Both the position numbers and the translations under genes were made by a program. Below are positions 24,025 through 33,240 of a stretch of 64,000 nucleotides of DNA, piece after piece; positions within the stretch are counted from its first letter, which is position 1, and every line of letters begins with the position of its first letter. The notes under the pieces are model-generated. The model searched no databases. It worked only from the letters and a program-made list of their open reading frames with translations, and was not told the DNA's origin. The stretch lies in the NCBI GenBank assembly GCA_002395065.1, contig DGVS01000005.1, positions 1 through 64,000 on the forward strand, in the 5' to 3' direction. The stretch is from Caryophanales bacterium UBA4278. Its GTDB lineage: Bacteria; Bacillota_I; Bacilli_A; RFN20; CAG-826.

Positions 24025-25854
24025 ATGGCGAAAAAAGATCATCGACAAAGCAATATCCCAACATCCCAAAACCAAAAAGAACAAACCAACCGTGTGAATA
24101 ACGGTGTGTTTGTTTTCACTCGTTCAATGAACGTTGCTGAGCTTGCCAAAGAACTTGGCATTAACGTGAACGATATCATTAAATTTCTTTTCTTGGAAAA
24201 GAAAATGATGGTGACAATTAACCAAAATTTAGATGACGAAACAATTGGATTAATCTGTCTTCAATTTGGTTTCGACTTCAAGAAAGAAAAGATTGTTTCT
24301 GAAGAACAATTTGAAGAAGTTGAAATCATCGATAAACCAGAAGACCTTCTCCCACGTCCAGCAGTCGTCACCATTATGGGTCACGTCGACCATGGTAAAA
24401 CAACATTAATTGACGCGATTCGTTCTTCCCACTTAGTTGATAGTGAAGTTGGAGGTATTTCCCAAGCCATTGGTGCCTACCAAAAAGAAATAAATGGACA
24501 AAAGATTACCTTCCTTGACACTCCAGGACACGAAGCGTTTACTGCGATGAGAAGTCGTGGTGCAGCTGTAACAGACATTGTTGTTCTTGTCGTTGCTGCT
24601 GATGACGGTGTCATGCCGCAAACAATTGAGGCGATTGACCATGCTAAAGCTGCTGGTGTTCCAATCATTGTTGCAATCAATAAGATTGATAAGGAAGGAG
24701 CCGATCCAAGCCGAATTAAAACTGAATTAATGTCTTATGACATTATTGCCGAAGAGTATGGTGGAAGTAACATCTGCTGTGAAATTTCCGCAAAAAAGAA
24801 TATTGGTATTAAGGAACTCCTTGAATCAATTCTTTTGGTTGCGGAAATGCAAGAACTAAAAGCCAACCCAAATCGTTATGCGATTGGTACTGTTATTGAG
24901 GCTAAACTTGATAAAGGCGAAGGTCCAAAAGCAACTCTTCTTGTTCAAAATGGCACATTATCTTTCCAAGACTATGTTGTCGTTGGTACAGCATATGGAA
25001 AAATTCGTCGTATGACGAATGAACATAAGAAAATTCTTAAAGAAGCCAAACCATCTACACCTGTTGTGGTTATTGGTTTAAGTGAAGTACCAAACGCTGG
25101 CGATAAGTTCATGGCGTTTCCAACCGAAAAACAAGCTCGCGAAATCGCGGAAAAGCGTGCTTTAATTAAGAAACAAAATGAACAAGGTGCTCAAGCCGCA
25201 GCCACATTAGAAAAACTTTACAGCAAAATTACTGAAAGTAATGGCGAAGTTCAAGAAGTAAACATTGTTCTTAAAGCTGATACCACAGGTTCTGCTGAAG
25301 CTGTGAAAGCATCCTTAGATAAATTAAGCAATGATCAAGTTCATATTAACGTTATTCATAGTAGTGCTGGCGCAATTACCAATAACGACATTATGCTTGC
25401 TAGTGCATCAAATGCGATTATCTATGGCTTTAATGTTCGTCCTACCGCAATGGTCCAAGCCAAAGCCGAAGAAGAAGGCGTTGAAATTCGATTACATCGA
25501 ATCATTTATGCTCTAACTGAGGAAATGGAAGCTGCCATTAAGGGTATGTATAAGAAAGAACAAGTGGAAAAAGTCATTGGACAAGCCGAAGTTCGTTCTT
25601 TAATTAAGATTTCTAAAGTCGGTACTGTTGCTGGTTCATACGTCACTAGTGGCGTGATTAAAGCCGGTTGTAGTGTCCGTGTTCTTCGTGATGGTGTGAT
25701 TGTCTATGAAGGTAAGTTAAATTCTCTTAAGAGATTTAAAGATGACGCTCGTGAAGTTAAAGAAGGATTCGAATGTGGTATGACCATTGAAAACTTTAAC
25801 GATATTAAAGAAAACGATGTCATCGAAGCATACGAAATGGTGGAGAAAGAATAA
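24025..25854 (+). CDS. infB: Translation initiation factor IF-2
   Basis: 609 residues. A short N-terminus carries one IF2_N module (about 35-82). The GTPase domain begins at residue 113 with G1 GHVDHGKT (119-126), G3 DTPGHE and G4 NKID. Domains II, C1 and C2 follow in normal order. The long linker region of many bacterial IF-2 proteins is missing, as in other reduced low-GC lineages. The ribosome binding site AAAGGAGG is strong. It follows nusA by 37 bases, leaving no room for ylxR or the L7Ae-like ylxQ gene that usually sit there. Confidence 0.97.
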   Translation: MAKKDHRQSNIPTSQNQKEQTNRVNNGVFVFTRSMNVAELAKELGINVNDIIKFLFLEKKMMVTINQNLDDETIGLICLQFGFDFKKEKIVSEEQFEEVEIIDKPEDLLPRPAVVTIMGHVDHGKTTLIDAIRSSHLVDSEVGGISQAIGAYQKEINGQKITFLDTPGHEAFTAMRSRGAAVTDIVVLVVAADDGVMPQTIEAIDHAKAAGVPIIVAINKIDKEGADPSRIKTELMSYDIIAEEYGGSNICCEISAKKNIGIKELLESILLVAEMQELKANPNRYAIGTVIEAKLDKGEGPKATLLVQNGTLSFQDYVVVGTAYGKIRRMTNEHKKILKEAKPSTPVVVIGLSEVPNAGDKFMAFPTEKQAREIAEKRALIKKQNEQGAQAAATLEKLYSKITESNGEVQEVNIVLKADTTGSAEAVKASLDKLSNDQVHINVIHSSAGAITNNDIMLASASNAIIYGFNVRPTAMVQAKAEEEGVEIRLHRIIYALTEEMEAAIKGMYKKEQVEKVIGQAEVRSLIKISKVGTVAGSYVTSGVIKAGCSVRVLRDGVIVYEGKLNSLKRFKDDAREVKEGFECGMTIENFNDIKENDVIEAYEMVEKE

Positions 25855-26210
25855 TGGCTGATCGTACGCAACGTATCCAGTCAATTATTGGAAAGAATAT
25901 TTCTGAGATCATCCAGTTTGAACTAAAGAACCCAAGAATTGGTTTTTGTACTGTTAGTGAAGTCTGGGTGAGTAGCGATTTTTCTTACGCTAGAGTCTAT
26001 GTGACTTTCTTAGGAGCAAAATATCCTAAACAAAACCTCGAAGAATTAAATAAAACTCGTGGTTATGTTCGTTCTTCCTTAGCTAAGAAAATCGACATTC
26101 GTAAAACTCCAGAAATTACCTTCTATCTAGATGAAACATATGAAAAAATAAACCATCTTGACGAGGTATTAAAAAAGGAGTCTGAACAACTCCAAAAAAT
26201 GAAGAAATAA
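25854..26210 (+). CDS. rbfA: Ribosome-binding factor A
   Basis: 118 residues, a single KH-type fold. RbfA acts late in 30S maturation. Family motifs NPRIGFCTVSEVWVSSDFSYARVYV and the AxG-like loop (KIDIRKTPEITFYLDETYE) are visible. Its ATG overlaps the infB stop codon (TAATG), so translation is coupled. The operon ends here: the terminator for it lies inside the 3' end of the convergent ttcA-GNAT gene at 26235-26257. Confidence 0.95.
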   Translation: MADRTQRIQSIIGKNISEIIQFELKNPRIGFCTVSEVWVSSDFSYARVYVTFLGAKYPKQNLEELNKTRGYVRSSLAKKIDIRKTPEITFYLDETYEKINHLDEVLKKESEQLQKMKK

Positions 26211-26215
26211 TTCTT

Positions 26216-27334
26216 CTATTTGAGATACTTAATAAGCTCGCCTCGGCGGGCTTTTTTATAACCTAAATTTTTGTAGAATTCGGTGTGACTAGATTTCTCT
26301 AAAATAACTGCTTCAGCAAGATCAAAATGTTCAATTGTTGTTTCTAAGTAATGAATGATATTTTGACGATTTTTCTTTGATTCACGAATGAACTCTAAAT
26401 CGCAAATTAACCGAGAATTGCTGGTTGTTTTCATCGACAAAACCCCAATAGGCTTGTTAATTTTATAAATAATAAAACGCTGTCTATTATCATCAAAATT
26501 ATTGATTTTTAGTTTGCTTCGAAGTCGTTGTTCGAGTAAAGCGTCTTTAGCTGAAATGACTGGATGAAGAGACAAATCTTTTCGTTCAATTTTGAAGAAA
26601 TAATCTTGGTAATAAAGAACTTCTTTTTCGTGGTTTTCTAACATAGAGAAAAAGTTCTTTTTTGCCATTGGATACTTAGCATAAATTTCTTTCAGCATTT
26701 GCTTCATTTCAGCACGCATTGTATTGCCATCATTTGGACAATGAGATGGGTAGGCTGGAATACCTTCTTCTTTGGCACATCTAATAATCTGATCTTCATG
26801 GCAAAGAATCAGTGGCCGAATAAACTCAATTCCGCTTCTTTCTAGGAACATTTTTGGTTGGAATGTTGCAAATCGACCACCAAAAATCTCGTTCATCATT
26901 AAAGTTTCAACGGCATCATCACCATGGTGGGCAAAAGCAACTTTGTTACAACCTAATTCATGAGCAGTCCTATTGATTGCTGCTTTTTTCATTCTTGAAC
27001 AGATTGAACATGGTAGATGTGGTGCATCTTTTTGCTGAACTTTGAGGATTTGATAAACCTCTTTTGAATCAACAACATGAAGTTTAAGACCTAAAGAAGC
27101 AACATATTTCTCCATTTCTGAAGAGTCAAAACCAGGAAAACCTAAATCAAGAATTGCTGGAACAATCTCAAAATTGGCGCATTTAAACTGTTTGTATTGA
27201 TTTAAGGCATACAAAAGAACCATCGAATCTTTTCCGCCTGAAACACCAATCATAATGCGATCTTTTTCATCGAAAAAAGAGAACTTTTGATCGGCTTTTC
27301 TGATTTGACCTAAAATGGTTCGTATGGTTTTCAT
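26216..27334 (-). CDS. TtcA-type tRNA 2-thiocytidine synthetase fused to a GNAT domain
   Basis: 372 residues. Residues 1-245 are a TtcA-like PP-loop ATPase: SGGKDS at 32-37, the CxxC pair at 109/112 (PCSICSRMKK) and a third Cys at 199 (PSHCPND), as in Fe-S-containing TtcA, which makes 2-thiocytidine at tRNA position 32. Residues about 265-372 have the GNAT acetyltransferase layout (RFIIYKINKPIGVLSMK, then an acidic strand and the C-terminal SSHTEFYKNLGYKKA hallmark). The reading frame is continuous, so this is a true fusion. TtcA alone is about 250-310 residues. The acyl acceptor is unknown; tRNA is a natural guess. Confidence 0.85.
   Translation of the reverse strand: MKTIRTILGQIRKADQKFSFFDEKDRIMIGVSGGKDSMVLLYALNQYKQFKCANFEIVPAILDLGFPGFDSSEMEKYVASLGLKLHVVDSKEVYQILKVQQKDAPHLPCSICSRMKKAAINRTAHELGCNKVAFAHHGDDAVETLMMNEIFGGRFATFQPKMFLERSGIEFIRPLILCHEDQIIRCAKEEGIPAYPSHCPNDGNTMRAEMKQMLKEIYAKYPMAKKNFFSMLENHEKEVLYYQDYFFKIERKDLSLHPVISAKDALLEQRLRSKLKINNFDDNRQRFIIYKINKPIGVLSMKTTSNSRLICDLEFIRESKKNRQNIIHYLETTIEHFDLAEAVILEKSSHTEFYKNLGYKKARRGELIKYLK
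26235..26257 (+). terminator. rbfA operon terminator inside the convergent gene
   Basis: AGCTCGC-CTCG-GCGGGCT (seven pairs, one G-T) followed by T6. It lies within the last codons of the convergent ttcA-GNAT gene. Confidence 0.85.
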
Positions 27335-27369
27335 GCTAAATATAATATAATATTTACATTATTTTGAAA

Positions 27370-28221
27370 ATGATTACGGGCGCGTTATTAATTAATAAGG
27401 AAAAAGGAAGAACTTCTCGTCAAGAAGTTAACACAGTCTCAAAACTTCTTCATGAAAAGAAGATGGGGCACATTGGAACTCTTGATCCTTTTGCCGAAGG
27501 TTTATTAATTGTTTTAGCTGGTCGAGCTACTAAAATTGCTCCTTTTATTGAACAACTTGATAAAACCTATTTATCTAAGCTAAAACTTGGACAAAAAACC
27601 GATACTGGCGATAAAGATGGAGCGGTGATTGAAGAAGCTAAAGTTCCTACTTTGGATCTTAAAAAAATTAATGAAATTCTCCAGCAATTTTTGGGTAAAT
27701 CTTTACAAACCCCACCAAAATACTCCGCTTTAAAAGTAAATGGCGAAAGAGCTTATGCTCTTGCTCGAAAGAATGTTGATTTTGAATTGAAACAACGCGA
27801 AATTGAAGTTTTTGAAATTAAATTAGTTAATTTTAATGGAACTGATGAAATTACCTTTATTTGTCGTGTTTCCAAAGGAACATATGTTCGAACTTTAGCT
27901 GAAGATATCGCAGTAAAACTCGGTTGTCTTGGTCATTTAGTTGAGTTAACAAGAGTAAAAATTGGTAAGTATTCTTTGGAGAATTCTGTCAAAGCTAGCG
28001 ACGCAAAAGAAGAAGATTTAATCAGTGTGGATGAAATGCTCAAGGATTTCCCAACTGAATTTGTAAGTGGTGAAGATGCTAAAAAAGCTAAAAATGGTGT
28101 GTCGCTTTGCTTTAATAAGCAAAAAGATAAACTTGTGGTGGTCAAAGATGAAGAAGGACCAATCGCAATGTATGAATTACAAAGCGGTAAGGTATATCAT
28201 TGTTTAAGAGGTTTAAGATGA
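27370..28221 (+). CDS. truB: tRNA pseudouridine(55) synthase TruB
   Basis: 283 residues. It makes the universal pseudouridine of the T loop. Motifs: GALLINKEKGRTS, GHIGTLDPFAEGLL with the catalytic Asp (residue about 40), TPPKYSALKVNGERAYALAR and RVSKGTYVRTLAEDI. The ATG at 27370 is preferred; a TTG two codons earlier would also be in frame. Overlapping TATAAT boxes (27341-27351) give a short leader of about ten bases. Its stop overlaps the ribF start (ATGA). Confidence 0.95.
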   Translation: MITGALLINKEKGRTSRQEVNTVSKLLHEKKMGHIGTLDPFAEGLLIVLAGRATKIAPFIEQLDKTYLSKLKLGQKTDTGDKDGAVIEEAKVPTLDLKKINEILQQFLGKSLQTPPKYSALKVNGERAYALARKNVDFELKQREIEVFEIKLVNFNGTDEITFICRVSKGTYVRTLAEDIAVKLGCLGHLVELTRVKIGKYSLENSVKASDAKEEDLISVDEMLKDFPTEFVSGEDAKKAKNGVSLCFNKQKDKLVVVKDEEGPIAMYELQSGKVYHCLRGLR

Positions 28222-29111
28222 AACTTGTACGATTTGATCAATATCATCTGCCAGAAAACAAGGAACCAATCTCGATTATTTTAGGTTACTTTGATGGAAT
28301 TCATCTTGGACACCAATTTTTAATTGAAACTGCACGTAAAACCGCCAAATTTTCAACTGTTTTGATGACTTTTTCCAAACCTGTTAGTACTTTTTTAAAT
28401 AAAGAAAAATCACCAGCAATTCTGACATCTTTAGATGACCGGTTCCGAATCGTATCAAAAATGGGAATTGATCAATTCTATGTTTTAGATATTGATGAAG
28501 ATTTCCTTAATTTATCTCCAAATGCATTTATCGATTTATTAAAGAAAATGAATGTTCAGGAAGTCTTCTGCGGATCAGATTTTTGCTTTGGAAAGGATCG
28601 ACTTGGAAAAGCTGAATTATTGAAGAAATTTTTCACAACAAAAATTGTTGATCTAATCATCGACCACGACTCAAAAGTTAGTTCGAGAGATATAAAATAT
28701 CTCATTACTCAAGGAAACATTCCGGAAGCGAATCGTTTACTTGGTCATAATTTCACAATGTCTGGCTCTGTCATTCATGGTCTTGGAATTGGCCGAAGAA
28801 TCGGCATTCGAACAATGAATCTAAAACCATCTGATTCCTATGTCATTCCTCGATTTGGCGTTTATAAAACAATCGCCTATATCGACGGGATTCCACATCG
28901 TGCAATTACTAACGTTGGCGTCAAACCAACGATCGATGATTCTCAAGTTGTCACGATTGAAATCCATGTCATGAATTACACGAAAGAAAACTATTCTGAA
29001 TCAATCCAACTCGAATTCCTCGAATTTATCCGTGATGAGAAAAAGTTTTCTTCTTTAGAAGAACTTAAGAAACAAATTGAATCTGATATTAAGTTTGTTT
29101 TTGGTGTTTAA
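28218..29111 (+). CDS. ribF: Bifunctional riboflavin kinase/FAD synthetase
   Basis: 297 residues. The N-terminal FMN adenylyltransferase domain has the GYFDGIHLGHQ motif near residue 22 and the CGSDFCFGKDRLG loop. The C-terminal flavokinase domain begins near 180 with GLGIGRRIGIRTMNL and has GVYKTIAYIDG and NVGVKPT. It converts riboflavin to FMN and FAD. The ATG at 28218 overlaps the truB stop; an upstream ATG at 28200 inside truB is less likely. The truB-ribF-rpsO order is common in Firmicutes. Confidence 0.95.
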   Translation: MKLVRFDQYHLPENKEPISIILGYFDGIHLGHQFLIETARKTAKFSTVLMTFSKPVSTFLNKEKSPAILTSLDDRFRIVSKMGIDQFYVLDIDEDFLNLSPNAFIDLLKKMNVQEVFCGSDFCFGKDRLGKAELLKKFFTTKIVDLIIDHDSKVSSRDIKYLITQGNIPEANRLLGHNFTMSGSVIHGLGIGRRIGIRTMNLKPSDSYVIPRFGVYKTIAYIDGIPHRAITNVGVKPTIDDSQVVTIEIHVMNYTKENYSESIQLEFLEFIRDEKKFSSLEELKKQIESDIKFVFGV

Positions 29112-29118
29112 ATTAGTA

Positions 29119-29231
29119 TTGAAATCATCTTGATTTCTTATATAATAGTTATCGCAACTTCTTCTAAGATTAGCGAGCACTCCGACGCTATTCCTGGATT
29201 AAGTCAAGTCTAATTAAAGGAGGGATGCAAC
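29119..29231 (+). promoter_or_regulatory. rpsO promoter and leader
   Basis: TTGAAA (29119-29124), 16-base spacer, TATAAT (29141-29146). The roughly 78-base leader can form hairpins (for example around TTAGCGAGCACTCC...) and ends with AAAGGAGG. S15 leaders often carry a site where S15 represses its own mRNA, but no specific S15 leader class could be assigned. Confidence 0.5.
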
Positions 29232-29498
29232 ATGTTATCCAAAGAAAAAGTCGCCGAAATCGTTAAGAAGTACGGCAAGAACGAAAAGGACACCGGCTCT
29301 GTCGAAGTCCAAATCGCTCTTCTTACAGAACAAATTAACGAACTCACAAAGCACCTTAAGAAAAACAAAAAAGATGCTTCCGGTAGACGTGGATTATTCG
29401 TGCTTGTTGGAAAACGTCGTGGTTTACTCGATTACTTAAATCGTACTGACCGTGATGCTTACGCCAAGCTCTTAGCTGAATTATCCATTCGTAAATAA
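29232..29498 (+). CDS. rpsO: 30S ribosomal protein S15
   Basis: 88 residues, the normal length. KYGKNEKDTGSVEVQIALLTEQINELTKHLKKNKKD and GRRGLFVLVGKRRGLLDYL are the family's signature, covering the 16S rRNA-binding helices. It is transcribed from its own promoter and followed by a strong terminator; the pnp gene follows as in most bacteria. Confidence 0.98.
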   Translation: MLSKEKVAEIVKKYGKNEKDTGSVEVQIALLTEQINELTKHLKKNKKDASGRRGLFVLVGKRRGLLDYLNRTDRDAYAKLLAELSIRK

Positions 29499-29518
29499 GT
29501 TAAAACTTATTAAAAGTT

Positions 29519-29546
29519 ACACCATACTTAGTATGGTGTTTTCTTT
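29519..29546 (+). terminator. rpsO terminator
   Basis: ACACCATAC-TTA-GTATGGTGT (nine pairs), then a T-rich tail. Confidence 0.92.
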
Positions 29547-29621
29547 TTTAAATTTCTTGTATTATTCAACTAACATTTATGTTAAAATTTTAATAGTTTT
29601 CAAAAAGGAGAAAAGAAATTA

Positions 29622-31781
29622 ATGAAAAAGACATTCGAATTAGAATTCGATGGCCGCAAACTCGTTGTTGAAGCCGGTGAAATCGGTAAACAAACACGTG
29701 GTTGCGTTTTGGTGCGTTATGGTGACACTGTCGTTACTTCAAACGTGACAATGTCCAAACACACTGTTGACTGGGATTTCTTCCCACTCAGTGTTGAGTA
29801 CCAAGAAAGAATGTATGCTGCCGGAAAAATTCCTGGTGGATTCCTTCGTAGAGAAGGTCGCCCAAGTTCTCACGCTATCTTAGCAAGTCGTATTACCGAT
29901 CGAACAATGCGTCCACTCTTCCCAGAAGGCTTCCGTAATGAAGTCCAAGTCGTCTCCCAAGTTATGGCTGTCGACTACGATAATTCCCCAGAAATTACCG
30001 CAATGTTTGGCTCTTCCCTTTGCGTTTGCATCTCAGATGTTCCATTTAATGGTCCGATCGCTGGTGTCTATGTTGGTCGTGTTGATGGAAAATTAGTCAT
30101 CAACCCAACAGTTGAACAACGTAAAGTGTCTGACATCGACCTCTGTGTCGCTGGTACAGAAGAAGCCATTAACATGGTTGAAGCAGGTGCTAACGAAGTT
30201 AGCGAAGAAGATATGCTTGACGCTTTAATGTTTGGTCATGAAGCTGTCAAGAAACTCTGCCGTTTCCAAAAGGAAATTATCAAGAAGATTGGTGTTGAAA
30301 AGAATAAAGATATCCAATTCAAAGTTATTCCAGAGGAATTACGTGCAGAAGTCACTGCTAAAGTTGACAAAGAATTACGTAAAGCTGTCTCCACAAAAGA
30401 CAAACTTGAACGTGAAGAAAAAATTGAAGCAATTGAAAAGGCTACTGAAGCTGAATACACGGAAAACGGTGCTGATCCAAAGACTGTTCAACAAGTCCAC
30501 GAGATCCAAGAAGACATCGTTCACCAAGAAGTTCGCCGCTTAATTGCCGAAGATAAGATTAGACCAGACGGTCGTAAACCAGACGAACTTCGTCCACTTG
30601 ATGCCCAAGTCGACATCCTCGGACGTAGAGTTCACGGTTCTGCCATGTTTACCCGTGGTCAAACCCAAGTTATTTCCACAACTACACTTGGACCTTTAAG
30701 TGATAAACAAATCATTGATGATTTAACACCAGAAGAATCTAAGAGATTCATGCATCACTATAACTTCCCACAATGGTGTGTTGGTGGAACAGGTAAGATT
30801 GGTGTTCTTGCTCGTCGTGAAATCGGCCATGGTGCCTTAGGCGAAAGAGCTCTCTCTTACGTTATTCCTTCTGAAGAAGAATTCCCATACACAATTCGTG
30901 TTGTTAGTGAAGTTTATGAATCAAATGGTTCATCTTCCCAAGCTAGTATCTGTGCTGGATGTATGTCCTTAATGGCCGCTGGTGTCCCAATCCGTCGTAT
31001 GGTCTCTGGTATCGCTATGGGCTTAATTTCAACTGGCTCACTCGATACAAATCCATACACCATTCTCACTGATATTCAAGGTCTTGAAGACCACTTCGGT
31101 GATATGGACTTTAAGGTTGCTGGTACAGAAGTCGGTATTACCGCTCTGCAAATGGACATTAAGATTGCTGGTGTTACACGTGAAGTTCTACGCGAAGCGT
31201 TAGCTCAAGCCCACAAGGCCCGTGCGGAAATCCGCGCTGTCATGAGTAAAGCCATTGCTGCTCCACGTCCAGATGTCAGCGAATTTGCTCCAAAACTCGA
31301 CAAGATGCAAATTGATGTCGATAAGATTCGTGATGTTATCGGAACTGGTGGTAAGGTCATTAATGAAATTATTGCTGAGTGCGATAATGTCCAAATCGAT
31401 ATCGATGATAATGGCTTAATCGTCATCTATCACATGAACCGTGAAATGATTAACAAAGCCAAGAAGATGATTGAAGATATCGTTAGAGAAGCCAAAGTTG
31501 GCGAAGTCTACGAAGGCGAAGTCACCCGTGTTGAAGAATACGGAGCATTTGTGAAATTATTCGGAACAACCGAAGGTTTATGCCACGTCTCTCGCTTAGA
31601 CTGGGGCTATGTTGCTAAAGCTAGCGACAAAGTCAAAGTCGGAGATATCTTAAAAGTCAGAGTCTGCGAAATTGATGACCACGGTAAAGTGAAAGTTTCA
31701 CATCGTGAATTCATTGAAAAACCAGCTGGATATGTTGAAAAACCAGCTCCAGTTGGTAAAAAACCACATAAACATCATTAG
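29622..31781 (+). CDS. pnp: Polyribonucleotide nucleotidyltransferase (PNPase)
   Basis: 719 residues. Two RNase PH-like domains (1-220 and about 315-540) flank a helical domain. KH (about 553-612, IRDVIGTGGKVINEII) and S1 (about 622-690, GEVYEGEVTRVEEYGAFVKLF) domains follow. PNPase degrades RNA 3' to 5' using phosphate. The active-site segment of the second PH domain (GDMDFKVAGTEVGITALQMD) is intact. The ribosome binding site AAAAGGAG is good. An RNase J homologue with a degenerate active site lies three genes downstream. Confidence 0.97.
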   Translation: MKKTFELEFDGRKLVVEAGEIGKQTRGCVLVRYGDTVVTSNVTMSKHTVDWDFFPLSVEYQERMYAAGKIPGGFLRREGRPSSHAILASRITDRTMRPLFPEGFRNEVQVVSQVMAVDYDNSPEITAMFGSSLCVCISDVPFNGPIAGVYVGRVDGKLVINPTVEQRKVSDIDLCVAGTEEAINMVEAGANEVSEEDMLDALMFGHEAVKKLCRFQKEIIKKIGVEKNKDIQFKVIPEELRAEVTAKVDKELRKAVSTKDKLEREEKIEAIEKATEAEYTENGADPKTVQQVHEIQEDIVHQEVRRLIAEDKIRPDGRKPDELRPLDAQVDILGRRVHGSAMFTRGQTQVISTTTLGPLSDKQIIDDLTPEESKRFMHHYNFPQWCVGGTGKIGVLARREIGHGALGERALSYVIPSEEEFPYTIRVVSEVYESNGSSSQASICAGCMSLMAAGVPIRRMVSGIAMGLISTGSLDTNPYTILTDIQGLEDHFGDMDFKVAGTEVGITALQMDIKIAGVTREVLREALAQAHKARAEIRAVMSKAIAAPRPDVSEFAPKLDKMQIDVDKIRDVIGTGGKVINEIIAECDNVQIDIDDNGLIVIYHMNREMINKAKKMIEDIVREAKVGEVYEGEVTRVEEYGAFVKLFGTTEGLCHVSRLDWGYVAKASDKVKVGDILKVRVCEIDDHGKVKVSHREFIEKPAGYVEKPAPVGKKPHKHH

Positions 31782-31800
31782 TAATTAAAGGTTACAAACT

Positions 31801-33240
31801 ATGTTTGATGTCATTGTTGTTGGTGCCGGATGTGTTGGCGCGCTTATTGCGCGTCAACTTTCCGCATACCGCCTCAATGTCCTCGTCTTAGAGAAGGAGA
31901 ACGATGTCGGAAACGCTACAAGTATGGCTAATTCCGCCATCGTTCACTCTGGTTATGATCCTGTTCCAGGAACCTTGAAAGCAAAATTCAATGTCCTTGG
32001 AAACAAGATGTATCCAGAACTTTGTCAAGACCTCGACGTTCATTTTGAACAAATTGGTTCATTAACTGTTGCTCTTTATGATGAACAGCTTCCGATGCTT
32101 AAAGAGCTCTCTGAGCGTTCTAAACAAAATGGTGTAGAAGTAAAACTTCTAAGCAAAGAAGAAGTTCTTGCATTAGAACCAAACATCTCTCCAGAAGTCA
32201 AAGGCGCTTTACTTGCTCCAAGCGCAGGAATTGTTAATCCTTTCACGCTTGTTGTACACGCGATGGAAAACGCTGTTGATCAAGGAGTCGAACTTCATTT
32301 AAATGAAGAAGTGAAAGATATTCACGAGAAAAATGGTGGTTTTGAAGTATTAACTTCAAGAGGATCTTACGAAACTAAGGTTGTGATTAACTGCGCGGGC
32401 ATTTATGGAGATAAAATCCATTCGCTTGTTGAACCAATTGATTACAACATTAAAGCTCGTAAAGGACAATATTTTGTCCTTGATCACTATGCTAAAGGAC
32501 TTGTAAACCATGTCATCTTCCCTCTTCCAAGTGAAAAGGGTAAAGGTATTTTGGTTTCGCCGACAACAAGTGGAAACTATATTGTTGGTCCATCTAGTGA
32601 ATGGAGTGAGGATAAGGATGCTGTTTCTTGCGATAAGCCAACATTAGATAATGTTAAAGCTCAAGCACAAGCAATGGTTCCATCCATTCCATTCAACCAA
32701 GTCATTCGTATTTTTGCTGGTAATCGTCCAACTCCATCAACCCATGACTTTGTCATTGGTACGTCGAAGAAATATCCAAACTTTATTAATGCGAGTGGAA
32801 TTGAGTCTCCAGGACTTGTTTCCTCTCCAGCGATTGCCGAAGCAATTGTGAATGATTATGTGTCTAAAGTTTTAACTTTAGTTAAAAAAGAAAATTGGAG
32901 TGGTAAAGTTCGTCCACGAGTTCATTTAAATGAACTAAGTATAGATGAACGTAACGCTTTAATTAAAAAGGATGCCCATTATGGTCGCATCATTTGTAAC
33001 TGCGAAAAAGTAACATATGGAGAAATCCTTGATGAACTTTCTCGTAGTGTCCCGCCTCATAGTGTCAAAGCTCTCAAAAAAAGAACTCGTGCTGGATTTG
33101 GAAAATGTCAGGGTGGTTTCTGTCAACCTCTCGTGATTCAAATCTTAGCTGAACATTATGGCGTGAAGTTCTCTGATATTAATTACGATAAGCTTGGTAG
33201 CGAGATTTGCAAATATACCACTAAGGGGGAAGAAAAATGA
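31801..33240 (+). CDS. GlpA-like FAD-dependent oxidoreductase with C-terminal [2Fe-2S]-type domain
   Basis: 479 residues. The N-terminal FAD-binding motif VVGAGCVGALIARQLS is at 5-20; the DAO fold continues to about residue 365. The C-terminal BFD-like domain has CNC near 401-403 and C-x4-C (GKCQGGFC) near 437-442, expected to bind [2Fe-2S]. This architecture matches anaerobic-type glycerol-3-phosphate dehydrogenases and related dehydrogenases of clostridia and Thermotoga, which occur with the next two genes. It overlaps the following gene by four bases. The substrate (glycerol 3-phosphate or another hydroxyacid) is inferred. Confidence 0.88.
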   Translation: MFDVIVVGAGCVGALIARQLSAYRLNVLVLEKENDVGNATSMANSAIVHSGYDPVPGTLKAKFNVLGNKMYPELCQDLDVHFEQIGSLTVALYDEQLPMLKELSERSKQNGVEVKLLSKEEVLALEPNISPEVKGALLAPSAGIVNPFTLVVHAMENAVDQGVELHLNEEVKDIHEKNGGFEVLTSRGSYETKVVINCAGIYGDKIHSLVEPIDYNIKARKGQYFVLDHYAKGLVNHVIFPLPSEKGKGILVSPTTSGNYIVGPSSEWSEDKDAVSCDKPTLDNVKAQAQAMVPSIPFNQVIRIFAGNRPTPSTHDFVIGTSKKYPNFINASGIESPGLVSSPAIAEAIVNDYVSKVLTLVKKENWSGKVRPRVHLNELSIDERNALIKKDAHYGRIICNCEKVTYGEILDELSRSVPPHSVKALKKRTRAGFGKCQGGFCQPLVIQILAEHYGVKFSDINYDKLGSEICKYTTKGEEK

